This document shows, piece after piece, positions 53,187 through 62,937 of a stretch of DNA of 64,000 nt. Position 1 is the stretch's first letter. Each line of letters opens with the position of its first letter. Under the pieces are notes generated by a model. That model had not been told where the DNA came from, ran no database searches, and saw only the letters and a list, made by a program, of their open reading frames with translations. The translations under genes were made by a program, and so were the position numbers. Source of the stretch: Emticicia agri (lineage in GTDB: Bacteria; Bacteroidota; Bacteroidia; Cytophagales; Spirosomataceae); NCBI RefSeq assembly GCF_004168285.1, contig NZ_SEWF01000019.1:1-64000 (forward strand). Direction: 5' to 3'.

Positions 53187-54002
53187 ATGTCTACTCATTC
53201 TGAAATCAAACGCATTACTACCCATACCCTACAGGAACTGAAACGTAAAGGTGAAAAAATAGCCTGTCTTACTTCTTATGATTACTCAATGGCTAAAATA
53301 GTTGATGGCGCAGGTGTAGAGGTAATTCTTGTAGGTGATTCGGCATCAAACGTAATGGCAGGTCATGAAACCACTTTACCTATTACGGTCGATAACATGA
53401 TTTATCATGCACAGGCCGTAGTAAAAGCAGTAAGCAGAGCATTAGTAGTAGTAGATTTACCTTTTGGTTCGTATCAGGGCAATTCAGAGGAAGCACTTCG
53501 CTCGGCCATCAGAATCATGAAAGAATCCGGGGGACACGCTGTGAAATTAGAAGGCGGTATAGAAGTAAAAGAATCAATTGTACGTATCCTGAGTGCAGGT
53601 ATTCCGGTCATGGGTCATCTAGGTCTTACGCCACAATCTATTTATAAGTTTGGCACTTATGCTGTTAGAGCTAAAGAAGAAGAAGAAGCTGCGCAATTAA
53701 TAGAAAATGCCAAAATGCTCGACGAAGTGGGTTGTTTTGGAGTAGTATTAGAAAAAATTCCTGCAGATTTAGCCAAAAGAGTTACCGAAAGTGTTAGCAT
53801 TCCTACCATAGGTATCGGAGCAGGGCCACATTGTGACGGACAGATTTTAGTAGTACATGATATGTTAGGCATTAACAAAGAGTTTTCACCTCGCTTCTTA
53901 CGCCGATATGCCGATTTACATTCGATTATGACAGATGCTGTCAGGAATTATACCAAAGACGTAAAATCATCAGATTTCCCTAACGAGAAAGAGTCTTATT
54001 AA
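53187..54002 (+). CDS. panB: 3-methyl-2-oxobutanoate hydroxymethyltransferase
   Basis: A 271-residue product, normal for PanB. Recognised blocks: [20 protein letters not shown], the metal-binding [52 protein letters not shown], and [13 protein letters not shown] (catalytic Glu) followed by [23 protein letters not shown]. It transfers a hydroxymethyl group from methylene-tetrahydrofolate to 2-oxoisovalerate, the first committed step of pantothenate and CoA synthesis. panC and panD are not in the window. It is followed by a very strong hairpin shared with the convergent dehydrogenase gene. Confidence 0.96.
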   Translation: MSTHSEIKRITTHTLQELKRKGEKIACLTSYDYSMAKIVDGAGVEVILVGDSASNVMAGHETTLPITVDNMIYHAQAVVKAVSRALVVVDLPFGSYQGNSEEALRSAIRIMKESGGHAVKLEGGIEVKESIVRILSAGIPVMGHLGLTPQSIYKFGTYAVRAKEEEEAAQLIENAKMLDEVGCFGVVLEKIPADLAKRVTESVSIPTIGIGAGPHCDGQILVVHDMLGINKEFSPRFLRRYADLHSIMTDAVRNYTKDVKSSDFPNEKESY

Positions 54003-54005
54003 TAT

Positions 54006-54060
54006 TTGTGGCGCGAACATCCTGTTCGCTTTTGCGACGAACAGGATGTTCGCGCCACAA
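54006..54060. terminator. 23-bp perfect hairpin between convergent genes
   Basis: The left arm, 54006-54028 (starting TTGTGGCGCGAACATC), pairs perfectly with 54038-54060; the loop is 9 bases. It is much more GC-rich than its surroundings. It fills almost all of the 61-base gap between the stops of panB and the YdiJ-like gene, so it should stop transcription both ways. The length and composition also fit an interspersed palindromic repeat that has been recruited as a terminator. Confidence 0.9.
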
Positions 54061-54063
54061 TTG

Positions 54064-56985
54064 TTATTTTAGCGCTTCAAATAAAATCTCTGCCGGATGC
54101 TTGGCAATTCTGCCCGTTCCATCTTTTATCTGGTGGCGGCAACTGGTTCCCGGGGCGGCAATTATCACTTCTTCCGGTTGTTTTCTCACCGTTGGGAATA
54201 GTACTAATTCCCCTATTTTCATCGAAACTTCGTAGTGTTCAGCTTCATACCCGAATGAACCCGCCATGCCACAACAACCTGATGGAATGAGATGCACCTC
54301 ATAATTAGCAGGTAATGATAAACTTTTCTTACTTGGTGTAAGTGATGCTAAGGCTTTCTGGTGGCAGTGTCCATGCAGTTTTATCAGTCGTTTTTCAGTA
54401 GAGAATCGTTCTTTTTTAATGTTACCTCTATCTATTTCACGGGCAAACCATTCTTCAAAAATAAAGGTATGCTGTGCAATTTGTTGAGCTGATTCTCTGA
54501 GGTTTTCCGGTACTAATTCCAGGTATTCATCTTTCAATGTCAGAATAGCCGATGGTTCTATGCCAATAATAGGTATATCTTCTTTTACTAAATCTTTCAG
54601 TGCATTTATATTCTGTACAGCAATTTTCTGTGCTTCCCGAATCATACCTTTCGACAGATACGTTCTTCCACTCTCTACATGATTCGGAATCAATACCTGA
54701 TAGCCTAATTTCTGTAGAAGTAAAATCAGTTTCTGCCCTACTGCTACATCGTTAAAATCGGTAAACTCATCACAAAACAGATAGACTTTTTTGGTTGAAG
54801 TAAACTCTTTTACCTCTTTGGCATTTTTGTACCACTTTCTTAAAGTCTGGCTATGTAGCAAAGGCATGGTGCGGTCGGGATGAAACCCAACAACCCGATT
54901 GGCCATGCGACGGGTAAAATCTGTTTTGAATATAAAATTATATCCCCAAGGTAATAAACTTGCCAATCGCATCTGCTTCGTAAAAGTCCCAATCAGTTTT
55001 GAGCGGAAAGGGATGCCATGCTCGTCGTAGTATTGCTGCAAAAACTCCCCTTTCATTTTGGCAATATCCACACTTGAAGGGCATTCTGACTTACAGGCTT
55101 TGCACGAGAGACATAAGTCTAAAATCTCTTTGGTTTCATTAAAGCCTACTTCTTTTGTTTCAGCGGTATCTGTCAGGTATTGCCGTAATATATTAGCCCT
55201 TGCCCTGGTAGTATCTCTTTCGCTTCGGGTAGCCATATAACTCGGGCACATCGTTCCGCCTGTTACTTCAGTTTTCCGGCAATCTCCTGAGCCACTGCAT
55301 TTTTCCGCCAATCGCAAAAAACTCTCTTGTTTAGAGAAATCAAAGACAGTTTTCTGTGCCGGAATACTTTTATCAGCTTCATAACGCAGAAACTCATTCA
55401 TCGGAGGGGTATCTACAATCTTGCCTTTGTTAAATATACCTTTTGCATCAAAAATCTGCTTTACCTGTCTGAATAAATTATAGTTTTTCTCTCCCATCAT
55501 AAACGGGATAAACTCTCCTCGCAAACGTCCATCCCCATGCTCACCTGAAAGCGAGCCACCATATTTTTTAACCAATGCTGCTGTCTCTGCCAGAATTGTA
55601 CGGAATAGCTTTCTGCCTTCAGAGGTTTTCAGATTTATCATCGGTTCTACATGCAATTCTCCTGCCCCTGCATGCGCATACATCGAGTACTGTACCTGAT
55701 GGCTTTTGAGTAGCACCTCTAATTCGGCAATATAGGCAGGCAGGTCTTCAACATCAACCGCACAATCTTCTATCAGATTCACGGGTTGCGTATCACCCGG
55801 CAAGTTTCTTAACAAGCCTAAACCACCTTTGCGTACTTCCCATGCTTTTTTTGCATCCTCCTGCAACAAAATCGGGTAAGCATAGCCTAATTCATTGGCT
55901 TTCAGTTCTGCTATCAGATTTTCTGCTTTTGCTCGTAAATCTGCTTCTGTTTCAGCAAAAAACTCTACCATCAGAATCGCCTTTGGCCCACCCTCTATAA
56001 AAAACCGATTTTTCGACTGCTCAATATTAGTTTTGGTAAACTCCATAATAAAATCATCTACCAATTCCGAAGCCGAACATTTATGTTTTAAGGCAATCAG
56101 ATTCGCCAGCATGGCTTCGTGCAAACTTACGGTATGGACAGCTACCATGCCCACTTCGGCAGGCGGTAAATCTATCAGTTTGAGTTTAGCCTCTGTAACA
56201 AAACACAAGGTTCCCTCAGACCCTGCTATCAGGCTACTCAGGTTAAAAGGCTTATCCTCTTTGTGTTGCCACATCTCCTCGATGACATCAAGAGCATAGC
56301 CTGTATTACGACGGGTAATGGTCTTTTTAGGAAATCCGTTTCTGATAGCCTCCTGATTTCCCTGATTATCAATCAGGGCAATTAATTCTCTATAAATCTC
56401 ACCTTCTTTACTTTTTAACTGACTTTTCTTAGTTAATTCAACGGCGTTAATTGCTCCAAAAAGGGCTTCACTTCCATCAGATAACAAGGCTTTTACCTCT
56501 AACAGATTATCCCTGGTTGCTCCCCAGATAATAGAATGTAAACCACAGGAATTATTGCCTATCATACCGCCAATCATGGCACGGCTCGAAGTAGAAGTTT
56601 CCGGCCCGAACATCAATCCATAAGGTTTCAGATAAGCATTCAAATCATCTCTGATTACTCCGGGTTGTACTCTTACCCATTTCTCCTCCCGATTGACTTC
56701 TAAAATATTGATAAAGTTTTTAGAAATATCTACTACCAACCCCTTGCCTACAACTTGTCCTGCCAGAGAGGTTCCGGCTGCACGTGGAATTAAAGTAAGT
56801 TCATGGGTATTGGCAAATTGTATTAACTGACGAATATCCTGAACACTCTTTGGTAAGGCTACGGCAATTGGTTTTTCCTGATAAACAGAGGCGTCAGTAG
56901 CATAAACCGTTCTGATAGCCTCGTCGGTAGTGGTATTTCTGAAGTATAATTCTCCCTCAAAATCTTTCAGCAATGACTCAAACAT
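54064..56985 (-). CDS. YdiJ-like FAD-linked oxidase/Fe-S dehydrogenase, copy 2
   Basis: A 973-residue paralogue of the protein at 19773-22703, with the same order: FAD_binding_4 (IPRAAGTSLAGQVVGKG; GNNSCGLHSIIWGA), FAD-oxidase C-terminal domain (SGEHGDGRLRGEFIP), Fe-S segment (CSGSGDCRKTEVTGGTMCPS; CLSCKACKSECP) and CCG domain (HLIPSGCCGMAGSFGYE). All the Cys ligands of copy 1 are kept, so both copies should be active. The strongest divergence between the copies is in the substrate-side parts of the N-terminal half, which suggests different D-2-hydroxy acids. It is monocistronic, convergent with panB and divergent from secA. Confidence 0.9.
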   Translation of the reverse strand: MFESLLKDFEGELYFRNTTTDEAIRTVYATDASVYQEKPIAVALPKSVQDIRQLIQFANTHELTLIPRAAGTSLAGQVVGKGLVVDISKNFINILEVNREEKWVRVQPGVIRDDLNAYLKPYGLMFGPETSTSSRAMIGGMIGNNSCGLHSIIWGATRDNLLEVKALLSDGSEALFGAINAVELTKKSQLKSKEGEIYRELIALIDNQGNQEAIRNGFPKKTITRRNTGYALDVIEEMWQHKEDKPFNLSSLIAGSEGTLCFVTEAKLKLIDLPPAEVGMVAVHTVSLHEAMLANLIALKHKCSASELVDDFIMEFTKTNIEQSKNRFFIEGGPKAILMVEFFAETEADLRAKAENLIAELKANELGYAYPILLQEDAKKAWEVRKGGLGLLRNLPGDTQPVNLIEDCAVDVEDLPAYIAELEVLLKSHQVQYSMYAHAGAGELHVEPMINLKTSEGRKLFRTILAETAALVKKYGGSLSGEHGDGRLRGEFIPFMMGEKNYNLFRQVKQIFDAKGIFNKGKIVDTPPMNEFLRYEADKSIPAQKTVFDFSKQESFLRLAEKCSGSGDCRKTEVTGGTMCPSYMATRSERDTTRARANILRQYLTDTAETKEVGFNETKEILDLCLSCKACKSECPSSVDIAKMKGEFLQQYYDEHGIPFRSKLIGTFTKQMRLASLLPWGYNFIFKTDFTRRMANRVVGFHPDRTMPLLHSQTLRKWYKNAKEVKEFTSTKKVYLFCDEFTDFNDVAVGQKLILLLQKLGYQVLIPNHVESGRTYLSKGMIREAQKIAVQNINALKDLVKEDIPIIGIEPSAILTLKDEYLELVPENLRESAQQIAQHTFIFEEWFAREIDRGNIKKERFSTEKRLIKLHGHCHQKALASLTPSKKSLSLPANYEVHLIPSGCCGMAGSFGYEAEHYEVSMKIGELVLFPTVRKQPEEVIIAAPGTSCRHQIKDGTGRIAKHPAEILFEALK

Positions 56986-57128
56986 TGGGTTCTGTATTTT
57001 GGGGTCAAATTTGAGGAAGAAAAGGCAGATTTACTAAGTATCCAAAAAGAAAAGAATTAAATAAACTTTAAAAATTCGCCGTTCACCACATAACATGGAC
57101 ATTTATTAACAATATTCCCCTAATTTTG

Positions 57129-57161
57129 TTGTTATTAAACTGTCATAAAAGCGTAAATTTG
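57129..57161 (+). promoter_or_regulatory. secA promoter (TTG-N22-TAAATTTG)
   Basis: TTG (57129-57131) is followed after 22 bases by TAAATTTG (57154-57161). A second -7-like TAATTTTG lies at 57121-57128 but has no -33 partner. The rest of the 307-base gap between the divergent dehydrogenase and secA shows no other feature apart from the leader ORF. Confidence 0.6.
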
Positions 57162-57212
57162 CAGCCTTAAAAATAGAAATGCTTCACCATCAGTCATTTA
57201 AAATTTGACAAA

Positions 57213-57299
57213 ATGGCAGATTTTAAAGATTTGGAGAGGTATTTGACAGGTAAACATTCATATCAACAAGAAATAAAGAACAAGATATACAGATGCTGA
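57213..57299 (+). CDS. Possible 28-codon leader ORF overlapping the secA start
   Basis: ATG at 57213 opens a frame of 28 codons that begins [17 protein letters not shown] and ends KIYRC, with the TGA stop at 57297-57299. It overlaps the secA ATG (57293) by seven bases in another frame, so translation of the leader could control initiation at secA. It starts about 45 bases after the predicted transcription start. The peptide is charged, with no signal sequence and no arrest motif I recognise (it is not like SecM). It may be a chance frame; the call rests on position and overlap. Confidence 0.4.
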   Translation: MADFKDLERYLTGKHSYQQEIKNKIYRC

Positions 57300-60200
57300 A
57301 TTTTTTAACCAAGGGAATCACCCAGATTTTTGGAACAAAGTCTGATAGAGATAATAAGGAGTTACAACCTTATGTAGGACTGACAAATGAAGAATTTGCC
57401 AAGTTGAAAAATCTTTCCCATGATGAGTTTCGTGCCAAAACTGCCGAGTTACAAGACTATATAGCCAAGAAACTTTCGCATATCGACGACCAGATTAGTC
57501 AGCTGAAAGAAAACATCGACCAGAATCCTGATATGGAGGTTGATGAAAAAGAAGCCTCTTTCAGAAAAATTGATGAATTGAAATTAGATAGAAACAAAGA
57601 ATTAGAAGTAGTTCTTTTAGAGATTCTACCGAAAGCATTTGCGATAGTAAAAGAAACGGCTCGACGTTTTACTGAAAATACTGAAATTGCTGTTACTGCC
57701 ACCCATCTTGACCGTGAACTGGCCATGAAAAAAGGCCATATCAGAATTGAAGGCGATAAGGCTATCTGGCAAAACCAGTGGTTAGCCGCCGGAAATATGA
57801 TTACCTGGAATATGGTACATTATGATGTACAGATTATAGGGGGTGCGGCCCTGCATAAAGGAAAAATTGCCGAAATGGCCACCGGAGAAGGTAAAACCCT
57901 TGTGGCTACTTTCCCGGCATTTCTGAATGCCTTGGCAGGTAAAGGTGTACATATCGTAACGGTGAATGATTATCTGGCTCGTCGTGACTCTGAGTGGATG
58001 GGGCCAATTTTTGAGTTTAATGGGATTACCTGCGATTGTATTGATAAACATGCCGCTAACTCACCTAATCGTAGAGCTGCCTATGCGGCAGGTATCACGT
58101 ATGGTACTAACAATGAGTTTGGTTTTGATTACCTACGTGATAACATGGTAAATGACCCGGAGGAACTGGTACAACGTGAACACCACTATGCAATGGTCGA
58201 TGAGGTTGACTCAGTATTAGTAGATGATGCCCGTACGCCTTTAATTATCAGTGGACCCATGTCTCGCACAGGAGACGAAGAACTCTTCTTATCACTGAAA
58301 CCACGTATCCAACGCATTGTAGAAGCACAAAAGACTTTAACTAATAGCTATCTTAATGAAGCTAAAAAGTTAATTGCAGCAGGCAATAAAAAAGAAGGTG
58401 GTCTGGCATTGTTCCGTGCGTTTCGTGGGTTGCCTAAAAACAAGCCTTTGATTAAGTATTTGTCTGAACAAGGTATGAGACAAATCTTGCATGAAACCGA
58501 GGCAACTTATCTGGCAGAAAACCAGAAATTAATGCCGGAAGCTGATGCACCATTATATTTCACTATTGAAGAAAAAAACAACTCTATTGAGTTGACCGAT
58601 AAGGGTTTAGACTTTATTACCGGAGAAGGTGAAGACCATAACTTCTTCCTGATGCCGGACTTAGGTGTTGATTTGGCGGCTATCGAAAAATCAGATGCCA
58701 CAGAGCAGGACAAAATTCTGAAAAAAGATGAAGTAATTCGTGATTATTCATTAAAAGCTGAACGAATTCATGCAGTCAATCAATTATTGAAGGCTTATAC
58801 ACTCTTTGAAAAAGATGTTGAGTATGTGGTGTTGGATAATAAAGTACTGATTGTTGATGAGCAAACGGGTCGTATCATGGACGGTCGTCGCTGGTCTGAT
58901 GGTTTACACCAGGCCGTTGAAGCGAAAGAAAATGTAAAAGTAGAAGACTCAACGCAGACTTATGCCACTATTACCTTGCAGAACTACTTCCGTATGTACC
59001 ACAAATTAGCAGGTATGACGGGGACTGCCGAAACAGAAGCAGGGGAGTTCTGGAAGATTTACAAATTAGACGTAGTGTCTATTCCTACCAACAGGGCGAT
59101 TGTCCGGAAAGACGAAGAAGATAAGGTTTATAAAACCGTACGTGAAAAATACAATGCCGTAGTTGATGAAATTGTGCAATTGGTAAACATTGGTCGTCCG
59201 GTACTGGTAGGTACAACTTCGGTAGAAAACTCGGAGATTCTGAGCAGAATGCTTACGCTCCGCAAGATACCGCATCAGGTATTGAATGCCAAGCAACACG
59301 CCCGTGAGGCCGATATTGTAGCAGAAGCCGGAAAACCAGGTACAGTTACGATTGCTACCAACATGGCCGGTCGTGGTACCGACATTAAGCTGACCCCTGA
59401 AAGTAAAAACGCCGGAGGTTTGGCTATTATTGGTACTGAGCGCCACGATTCCCGTCGTGTCGACCGTCAGTTGAGAGGTCGTGCAGGTCGTCAGGGAGAC
59501 CCTGGGACTTCGCAATTCTTTGTATCATTAGAAGACCAGTTGATGCGTTTATTCGGTTCTGACCGTATTGCGAAAGTAATGGACAGAATGGGTATGGAAG
59601 AGGGTGAAGTGATTCAGCACTCCATGATTACCAACTCTATTGAAAGAGCACAGAAAAAAGTTGAGGAAAATAACTTTGGTACCCGTAAACGTTTGATTGA
59701 GTATGACGACGTAATGAATATCCAGCGCGATACCATTTATAAACGTCGGAAAAATGCCCTTTTTGGCGACCGTTTATCGTTAGATATAGCCAACATCATG
59801 TACGATACCTGTAGTGATATTGTGATGAATGCAGAAGGCAATTATGACGAATTTGAACTTCGTAGTATCCAGAAATTAGGTATCAAACCTGAAATCGAAC
59901 GTAACGAGTTCTCGAAAGGTAATACCAAATTAATTGACAGACTTTACCAGCAGGCCGAAAGAACCTATAAAGCCAAGAATGATAACATTCGCAAGAACAT
60001 GGTTCCGGTATTGACTGATGTATTAAAAGACCGTCGTGGATTAGTAGATGAGCAGTTCATTGCTATTGTTGGTGATGGTACCCAAAATATTGGTATGTAC
60101 TGTAATCTGAAAAACTCTGTGGAAAGTGATGGTAGAGAGTTGATAAAAGAAATAGAAAAACATATTTCGTTAACCGTTATTGACCAGGAGTGGAAAGAGC

Positions 60201-60619
60201 ACCTACGTGATATGGATGATTTGAAACAATCGGTACAGAATGCTTCTTACGAACAGAAAGACCCATTGTTGATTTATAAGTTTGAAGCCGTAGAGTTGTT
60301 TAAAAACTTCCTGAACAAGGTAAATGCTGATACAGTGAGCTTCCTGATGAAAGCCAATGTAGTAGAATTAAGATTCCAGCAATTGGCGCCTCCGAAAGAA
60401 GAAAAACCAAAATTGCAAACCAATAAGGCCAGTGAAGAAGGTGGCAGCGGAAGTCCAGATTCAGGCTCACGCCCTGTTACTCCAGCACGTACTCAGAAAA
60501 TTGCAGACAGAAACCAACGTGTGAGTGTGCAGTACAAAGATGGTACGGTGAAACGTGAAGTGAAATACAAACACGTGGAGGAAGATGTAATGAGCGGGAA
60601 GGCTGTATTGGTTGATTAA
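57293..60619 (+). CDS. secA: Preprotein translocase ATPase SecA
   Basis: An 1108-residue product, longer than E. coli SecA (901) as usual in Bacteroidota because of an insertion in the first nucleotide-binding half (roughly residues 325-480). Walker A is ATGEGKT near residue 197 and the DEAD-type box is [16 protein letters not shown] near 303. NBD2 has [12 protein letters not shown] and [16 protein letters not shown]. The helical scaffold ([18 protein letters not shown]) is intact. The C-terminal tail ends [23 protein letters not shown] and has no CxC...C[CH] zinc motif, so SecB or lipid contact through that motif is absent. It drives protein export through SecYEG. It is preceded by a promoter and a possible leader ORF. 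Confidence 0.97.
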   Translation: MLNFLTKGITQIFGTKSDRDNKELQPYVGLTNEEFAKLKNLSHDEFRAKTAELQDYIAKKLSHIDDQISQLKENIDQNPDMEVDEKEASFRKIDELKLDRNKELEVVLLEILPKAFAIVKETARRFTENTEIAVTATHLDRELAMKKGHIRIEGDKAIWQNQWLAAGNMITWNMVHYDVQIIGGAALHKGKIAEMATGEGKTLVATFPAFLNALAGKGVHIVTVNDYLARRDSEWMGPIFEFNGITCDCIDKHAANSPNRRAAYAAGITYGTNNEFGFDYLRDNMVNDPEELVQREHHYAMVDEVDSVLVDDARTPLIISGPMSRTGDEELFLSLKPRIQRIVEAQKTLTNSYLNEAKKLIAAGNKKEGGLALFRAFRGLPKNKPLIKYLSEQGMRQILHETEATYLAENQKLMPEADAPLYFTIEEKNNSIELTDKGLDFITGEGEDHNFFLMPDLGVDLAAIEKSDATEQDKILKKDEVIRDYSLKAERIHAVNQLLKAYTLFEKDVEYVVLDNKVLIVDEQTGRIMDGRRWSDGLHQAVEAKENVKVEDSTQTYATITLQNYFRMYHKLAGMTGTAETEAGEFWKIYKLDVVSIPTNRAIVRKDEEDKVYKTVREKYNAVVDEIVQLVNIGRPVLVGTTSVENSEILSRMLTLRKIPHQVLNAKQHAREADIVAEAGKPGTVTIATNMAGRGTDIKLTPESKNAGGLAIIGTERHDSRRVDRQLRGRAGRQGDPGTSQFFVSLEDQLMRLFGSDRIAKVMDRMGMEEGEVIQHSMITNSIERAQKKVEENNFGTRKRLIEYDDVMNIQRDTIYKRRKNALFGDRLSLDIANIMYDTCSDIVMNAEGNYDEFELRSIQKLGIKPEIERNEFSKGNTKLIDRLYQQAERTYKAKNDNIRKNMVPVLTDVLKDRRGLVDEQFIAIVGDGTQNIGMYCNLKNSVESDGRELIKEIEKHISLTVIDQEWKEHLRDMDDLKQSVQNASYEQKDPLLIYKFEAVELFKNFLNKVNADTVSFLMKANVVELRFQQLAPPKEEKPKLQTNKASEEGGSGSPDSGSRPVTPARTQKIADRNQRVSVQYKDGTVKREVKYKHVEEDVMSGKAVLVD

Positions 60620-60649
60620 AATATATGATAAACTGATAATCTTAAGTAG

Positions 60650-61186
60650 ATGAGGCTGATAGGTATTTTTCTCGCTTTATCATTTTTAGGGCAAGAATTA
60701 TTCGGGCAAGCTTTAAGGCCGTCAAAAACTCAGCTATTTAAGATTTTCAAATCAAGTATTAACCAGGATAGTAAAAGGAGTGGTAATCTGAGGAGTGATT
60801 CTTGGCTAATACCTAATAAAGATAGTTCTTTCTATACATCAGATACTCTTTATTTATATGATGTTAGTAATTATCTTAATAGAGCCGAAGTTCATAATTA
60901 CTATATTCAGACGAAAAATTGTTGCGACTTTGTAGCCTTAGTTTTCTATAGAAAAACCGCTTTCGCTCATGTTGAACAAAATATTTGTGCTGCAAGGGCC
61001 AAAGTGGTAACAAATAAGGACTTTTATACAATTGCCATAGTTGAAGAAAATAATCAAACGATTATGAGAATACTTCAGCATAATCAACTTATTTATACAT
61101 TTAATGTCATAGCTTTTGATGAGGTTTCTCTCTTAAAGGAAGGAAGAGCAACTAAAAGGTTGAAATTAGTAAGAGAAAAAATGTAA
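60650..61186 (+). CDS. Exported protein of unknown function
   Basis: A 178-residue product with a signal peptide (MRLIGIFLALSFLGQELFG). The mature part contains NYLNRAEVHNYYIQTKNCCDFVALVFYRKTAF and ends in a strongly basic segment (EGRATKRLKLVREKM). Two adjacent Cys and a third further on could form disulfides. It is 30 bases after secA and could be read through from it, but nothing links it functionally. No family is recognised; its base composition is more AT-rich than secA. A clear terminator follows. Confidence 0.65.
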   Translation: MRLIGIFLALSFLGQELFGQALRPSKTQLFKIFKSSINQDSKRSGNLRSDSWLIPNKDSSFYTSDTLYLYDVSNYLNRAEVHNYYIQTKNCCDFVALVFYRKTAFAHVEQNICAARAKVVTNKDFYTIAIVEENNQTIMRILQHNQLIYTFNVIAFDEVSLLKEGRATKRLKLVREKM

Positions 61187-61220
61187 TTTGAATAAGCTTT
61201 TAAGTCTTATACATAATAAA

Positions 61221-61256
61221 GAAGTCGCTAAGTTTTAGTGGCTTCTTTTGTTTTCT
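61221..61256 (+). terminator. Terminator after the secA/exported-protein unit
   Basis: GAAGTCGCTAA (61221-61231) pairs with TTAGTGGCTTC (61235-61245), 11 bp with two G-U pairs, followed by TTTTGTTTTCTT. Confidence 0.8.
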
Positions 61257-61258
61257 TA

Positions 61259-61380
61259 GAGATGCATTGCATGCGTCTCCTAAGGCCTATGAGTACAAAA
61301 TATCATCTTCTATTTTTATTCCTAAAATCACTTTATTGGATTGAATATCCCTGTGGAGACGCCAGCATGTCGTCTCTACA
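61259..61380. repeat. Pair of GAGACG/CGTCTC intergenic palindromes
   Basis: GAGATGCA (61259-61266) and TGCGTCTC (61272-61279) form one stem. TGTGGAGACG (61352-61361) and CGTCTCTACA (61371-61380) form another. Both share the GAGAyGC...CGTCTC core in an otherwise AT-rich gap, as expected of a decaying interspersed palindromic repeat. No ORF is visible here. Confidence 0.5.
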
Positions 61381-61438
61381 AACATAAAAACGCACTAAAT
61401 CAGAATAAAATTTGTATCATACTAAAGAGATTCACCAC

Positions 61439-61969
61439 ATGAAACCTTATGATAATTTAACCAGTATGACCTATATCAAACATTATGAATCTCCGTTGGG
61501 AGCATTAGAACTCATCGCTACAGATACACACCTCACCCACGTGCTTTTCCGGGAAGCAGAGAAAAAGCCCAGCCGTCAACTGCAGGAAACCTTTGAAAAT
61601 TCACCTATTATTGAAGAATGTATCAGGCAATTTGATGCTTATTTTAAAGGAGAACTGAAAGATTTTGATTTGCCCCTTCTACCGGAAGGAACCGAATTTC
61701 AGAAGCTGGTCTGGGAAAGCCTGAAAAGTATTCCTTATGGCAAAACTATTTCTTATTTGCAGTTATCACATATCATTGGCAATGAAAAAGCCATCAGGGC
61801 CGTGGGGGTTGCTAATGGCAATAATCCTTTAACCATCATTTTACCATGTCATAGAGTGATAGGCTCTGATAAAAGCCTGGTGGGATATGGAGGTGATTTG
61901 TGGCGAAAAGAATGGCTTTTACGCCACGAAGGTAGCCTGCCTAAAGAAGAACAATTGCGTTTATTTTAA
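61439..61969 (+). CDS. ogt: Methylated-DNA--protein-cysteine S-methyltransferase
   Basis: A 176-residue product from the ATG at 61439; an ATG at 61466 is also possible (the longest frame begins with TTG). The C-terminal DNA-binding domain has FQKLVWESLKSIPYGKTISY, NEKAIRAVGVANGNNPL and the active site ILPCHRVIGSD, then GYGGDLWRKEWLLRHEG. The N-terminal RNase-H-like half is short, as in Ogt/MGMT. It removes methyl groups from O6-methylguanine by transfer to its own Cys and is then inactivated. There is no Ada domain. It is monocistronic, in the gap after the secA unit, and convergent with the fasciclin gene. Confidence 0.94.
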   Translation: MKPYDNLTSMTYIKHYESPLGALELIATDTHLTHVLFREAEKKPSRQLQETFENSPIIEECIRQFDAYFKGELKDFDLPLLPEGTEFQKLVWESLKSIPYGKTISYLQLSHIIGNEKAIRAVGVANGNNPLTIILPCHRVIGSDKSLVGYGGDLWRKEWLLRHEGSLPKEEQLRLF

Positions 61970-61997
61970 CCAAATCAAGCAGCTGAGAAAGCAAAAG

Positions 61998-62036
61998 CAA
62001 AAAAATAGCAGTAAAACGCTGAACCCTTTACTGCTA
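61998..62036 (-). terminator. Terminator after the fasciclin gene
   Basis: TAGCAGTAAA (62006-62015) pairs perfectly with TTTACTGCTA (62027-62036). On the minus strand it is followed by TTTTTTTG (61998-62005 and beyond). The convergent ogt gene could also use it, with a weaker T-run. Confidence 0.8.
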
Positions 62037-62062
62037 CCTTATTTATAACCGACTATTAAAAT

Positions 62063-62626
62063 CTATTTATTACTCATACTTACCACTTTCTTATTATCAA
62101 ATGGCATCAGCACCGAATCAATTACGTGCGCTACACCATTACTTTGATAAATATCTTTGGTAGTAACTGTGGCAGTCATACCGTTTTCGTCAGTAACTAT
62201 CAATCTGTCTCCACTCATAGAGAATTTAAGTGTACCTCCTTGCATGGTTTTCGCAGAGAATGTACCACCATTACTATTCATAGCTGACATTATATCATTC
62301 GAATCCCATTTACCATCAATTACATGGTATTTCAAAACCTTTGTTAAGGTTGATTTGGAGGGTGTAGCACCCATCTTCATAAAAGCATCGTTAGTAGGAG
62401 CAAAAACAGTAAATGGACCAGGTCCTTGTAAAGTTGATACTAAACCCGCAGACTTCAGTGTTGCCACAAGTTTTGTGTGCTCTTTCGAGGTCGTAATGTT
62501 TGCAACCAAATTTTTATGAGAACTCATTTCAGAGCCACCAACCATAACTGTTTTATCGCTCGTTTCTTGCGCAAATGTCCCCAATGAAATCAAAGCAGAC
62601 ACTAATAATAATGAGATAGTTTTCAT
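62063..62626 (-). CDS. Exported fasciclin-domain protein
   Basis: A 187-residue product from the ATG at 62626, chosen because it starts a signal peptide (MKTISLLLVSALISLGTFAQ); the longer frame begins with TTG. The single FAS1 domain (about 45-183) has its two signature blocks: FTVFAPTNDAFMKM and GVAHVIDSVLMP, with VLKYHVIDGKW between. FAS1 domains mediate adhesion or ligand binding outside the cell; in Bacteroidota such one-domain proteins are common and mostly uncharacterised. It is transcribed alone, with a hairpin in its leader and a terminator behind it. Confidence 0.9.
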   Translation of the reverse strand: MKTISLLLVSALISLGTFAQETSDKTVMVGGSEMSSHKNLVANITTSKEHTKLVATLKSAGLVSTLQGPGPFTVFAPTNDAFMKMGATPSKSTLTKVLKYHVIDGKWDSNDIMSAMNSNGGTFSAKTMQGGTLKFSMSGDRLIVTDENGMTATVTTKDIYQSNGVAHVIDSVLMPFDNKKVVSMSNK

Positions 62627-62937
62627 GCTTTTGTTAGTTTTTGTAAATACTTTATTTGTGAGCCAAAATAGGCTCATGAATAATAGTAAAGAAACTGTTC
62701 CAGTAGGGAAAAAGGGTATTTTGAGCAAAAAGTAACAGTTAAATATAATATAAGCGGATAGTTTGGGGATTTTTTTCCCCTTATCTTATTTCAGGGAGCT
62801 AAGAGTATAATAAGATACGTTCATCAGGTTCTGATTTGTTATAAAAACAAAATCCTCCCTATCTGATGATAAGGAGGATTTTTATCAACGTAGGGGTTCA
62901 AAATTCTAAACCCCTACCTTTTTATATCATATGTTAA
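62627..62937. other. Leader of the fasciclin gene and rpoC terminator region
   Basis: No gene is seen in these 311 bases. They contain a leader hairpin for the fasciclin gene, in which TGAGCC (62659-62664) pairs with GGCTCA (62671-62676) and can be extended with G-U pairs to 62655-62680, plus the rpoC terminator. A minus-strand TTACTTTTTG near 62731 resembles a -7 box but has one base too many. Confidence 0.5.
62842..62882 (-). terminator. rpoC terminator
   Basis: AAAATCCTCC (62849-62858) pairs perfectly with GGAGGATTTT (62873-62882). On the minus strand it is followed by GTTTTTAT. It ends the rpoBC transcript about 55 bases after the stop. Confidence 0.88.
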
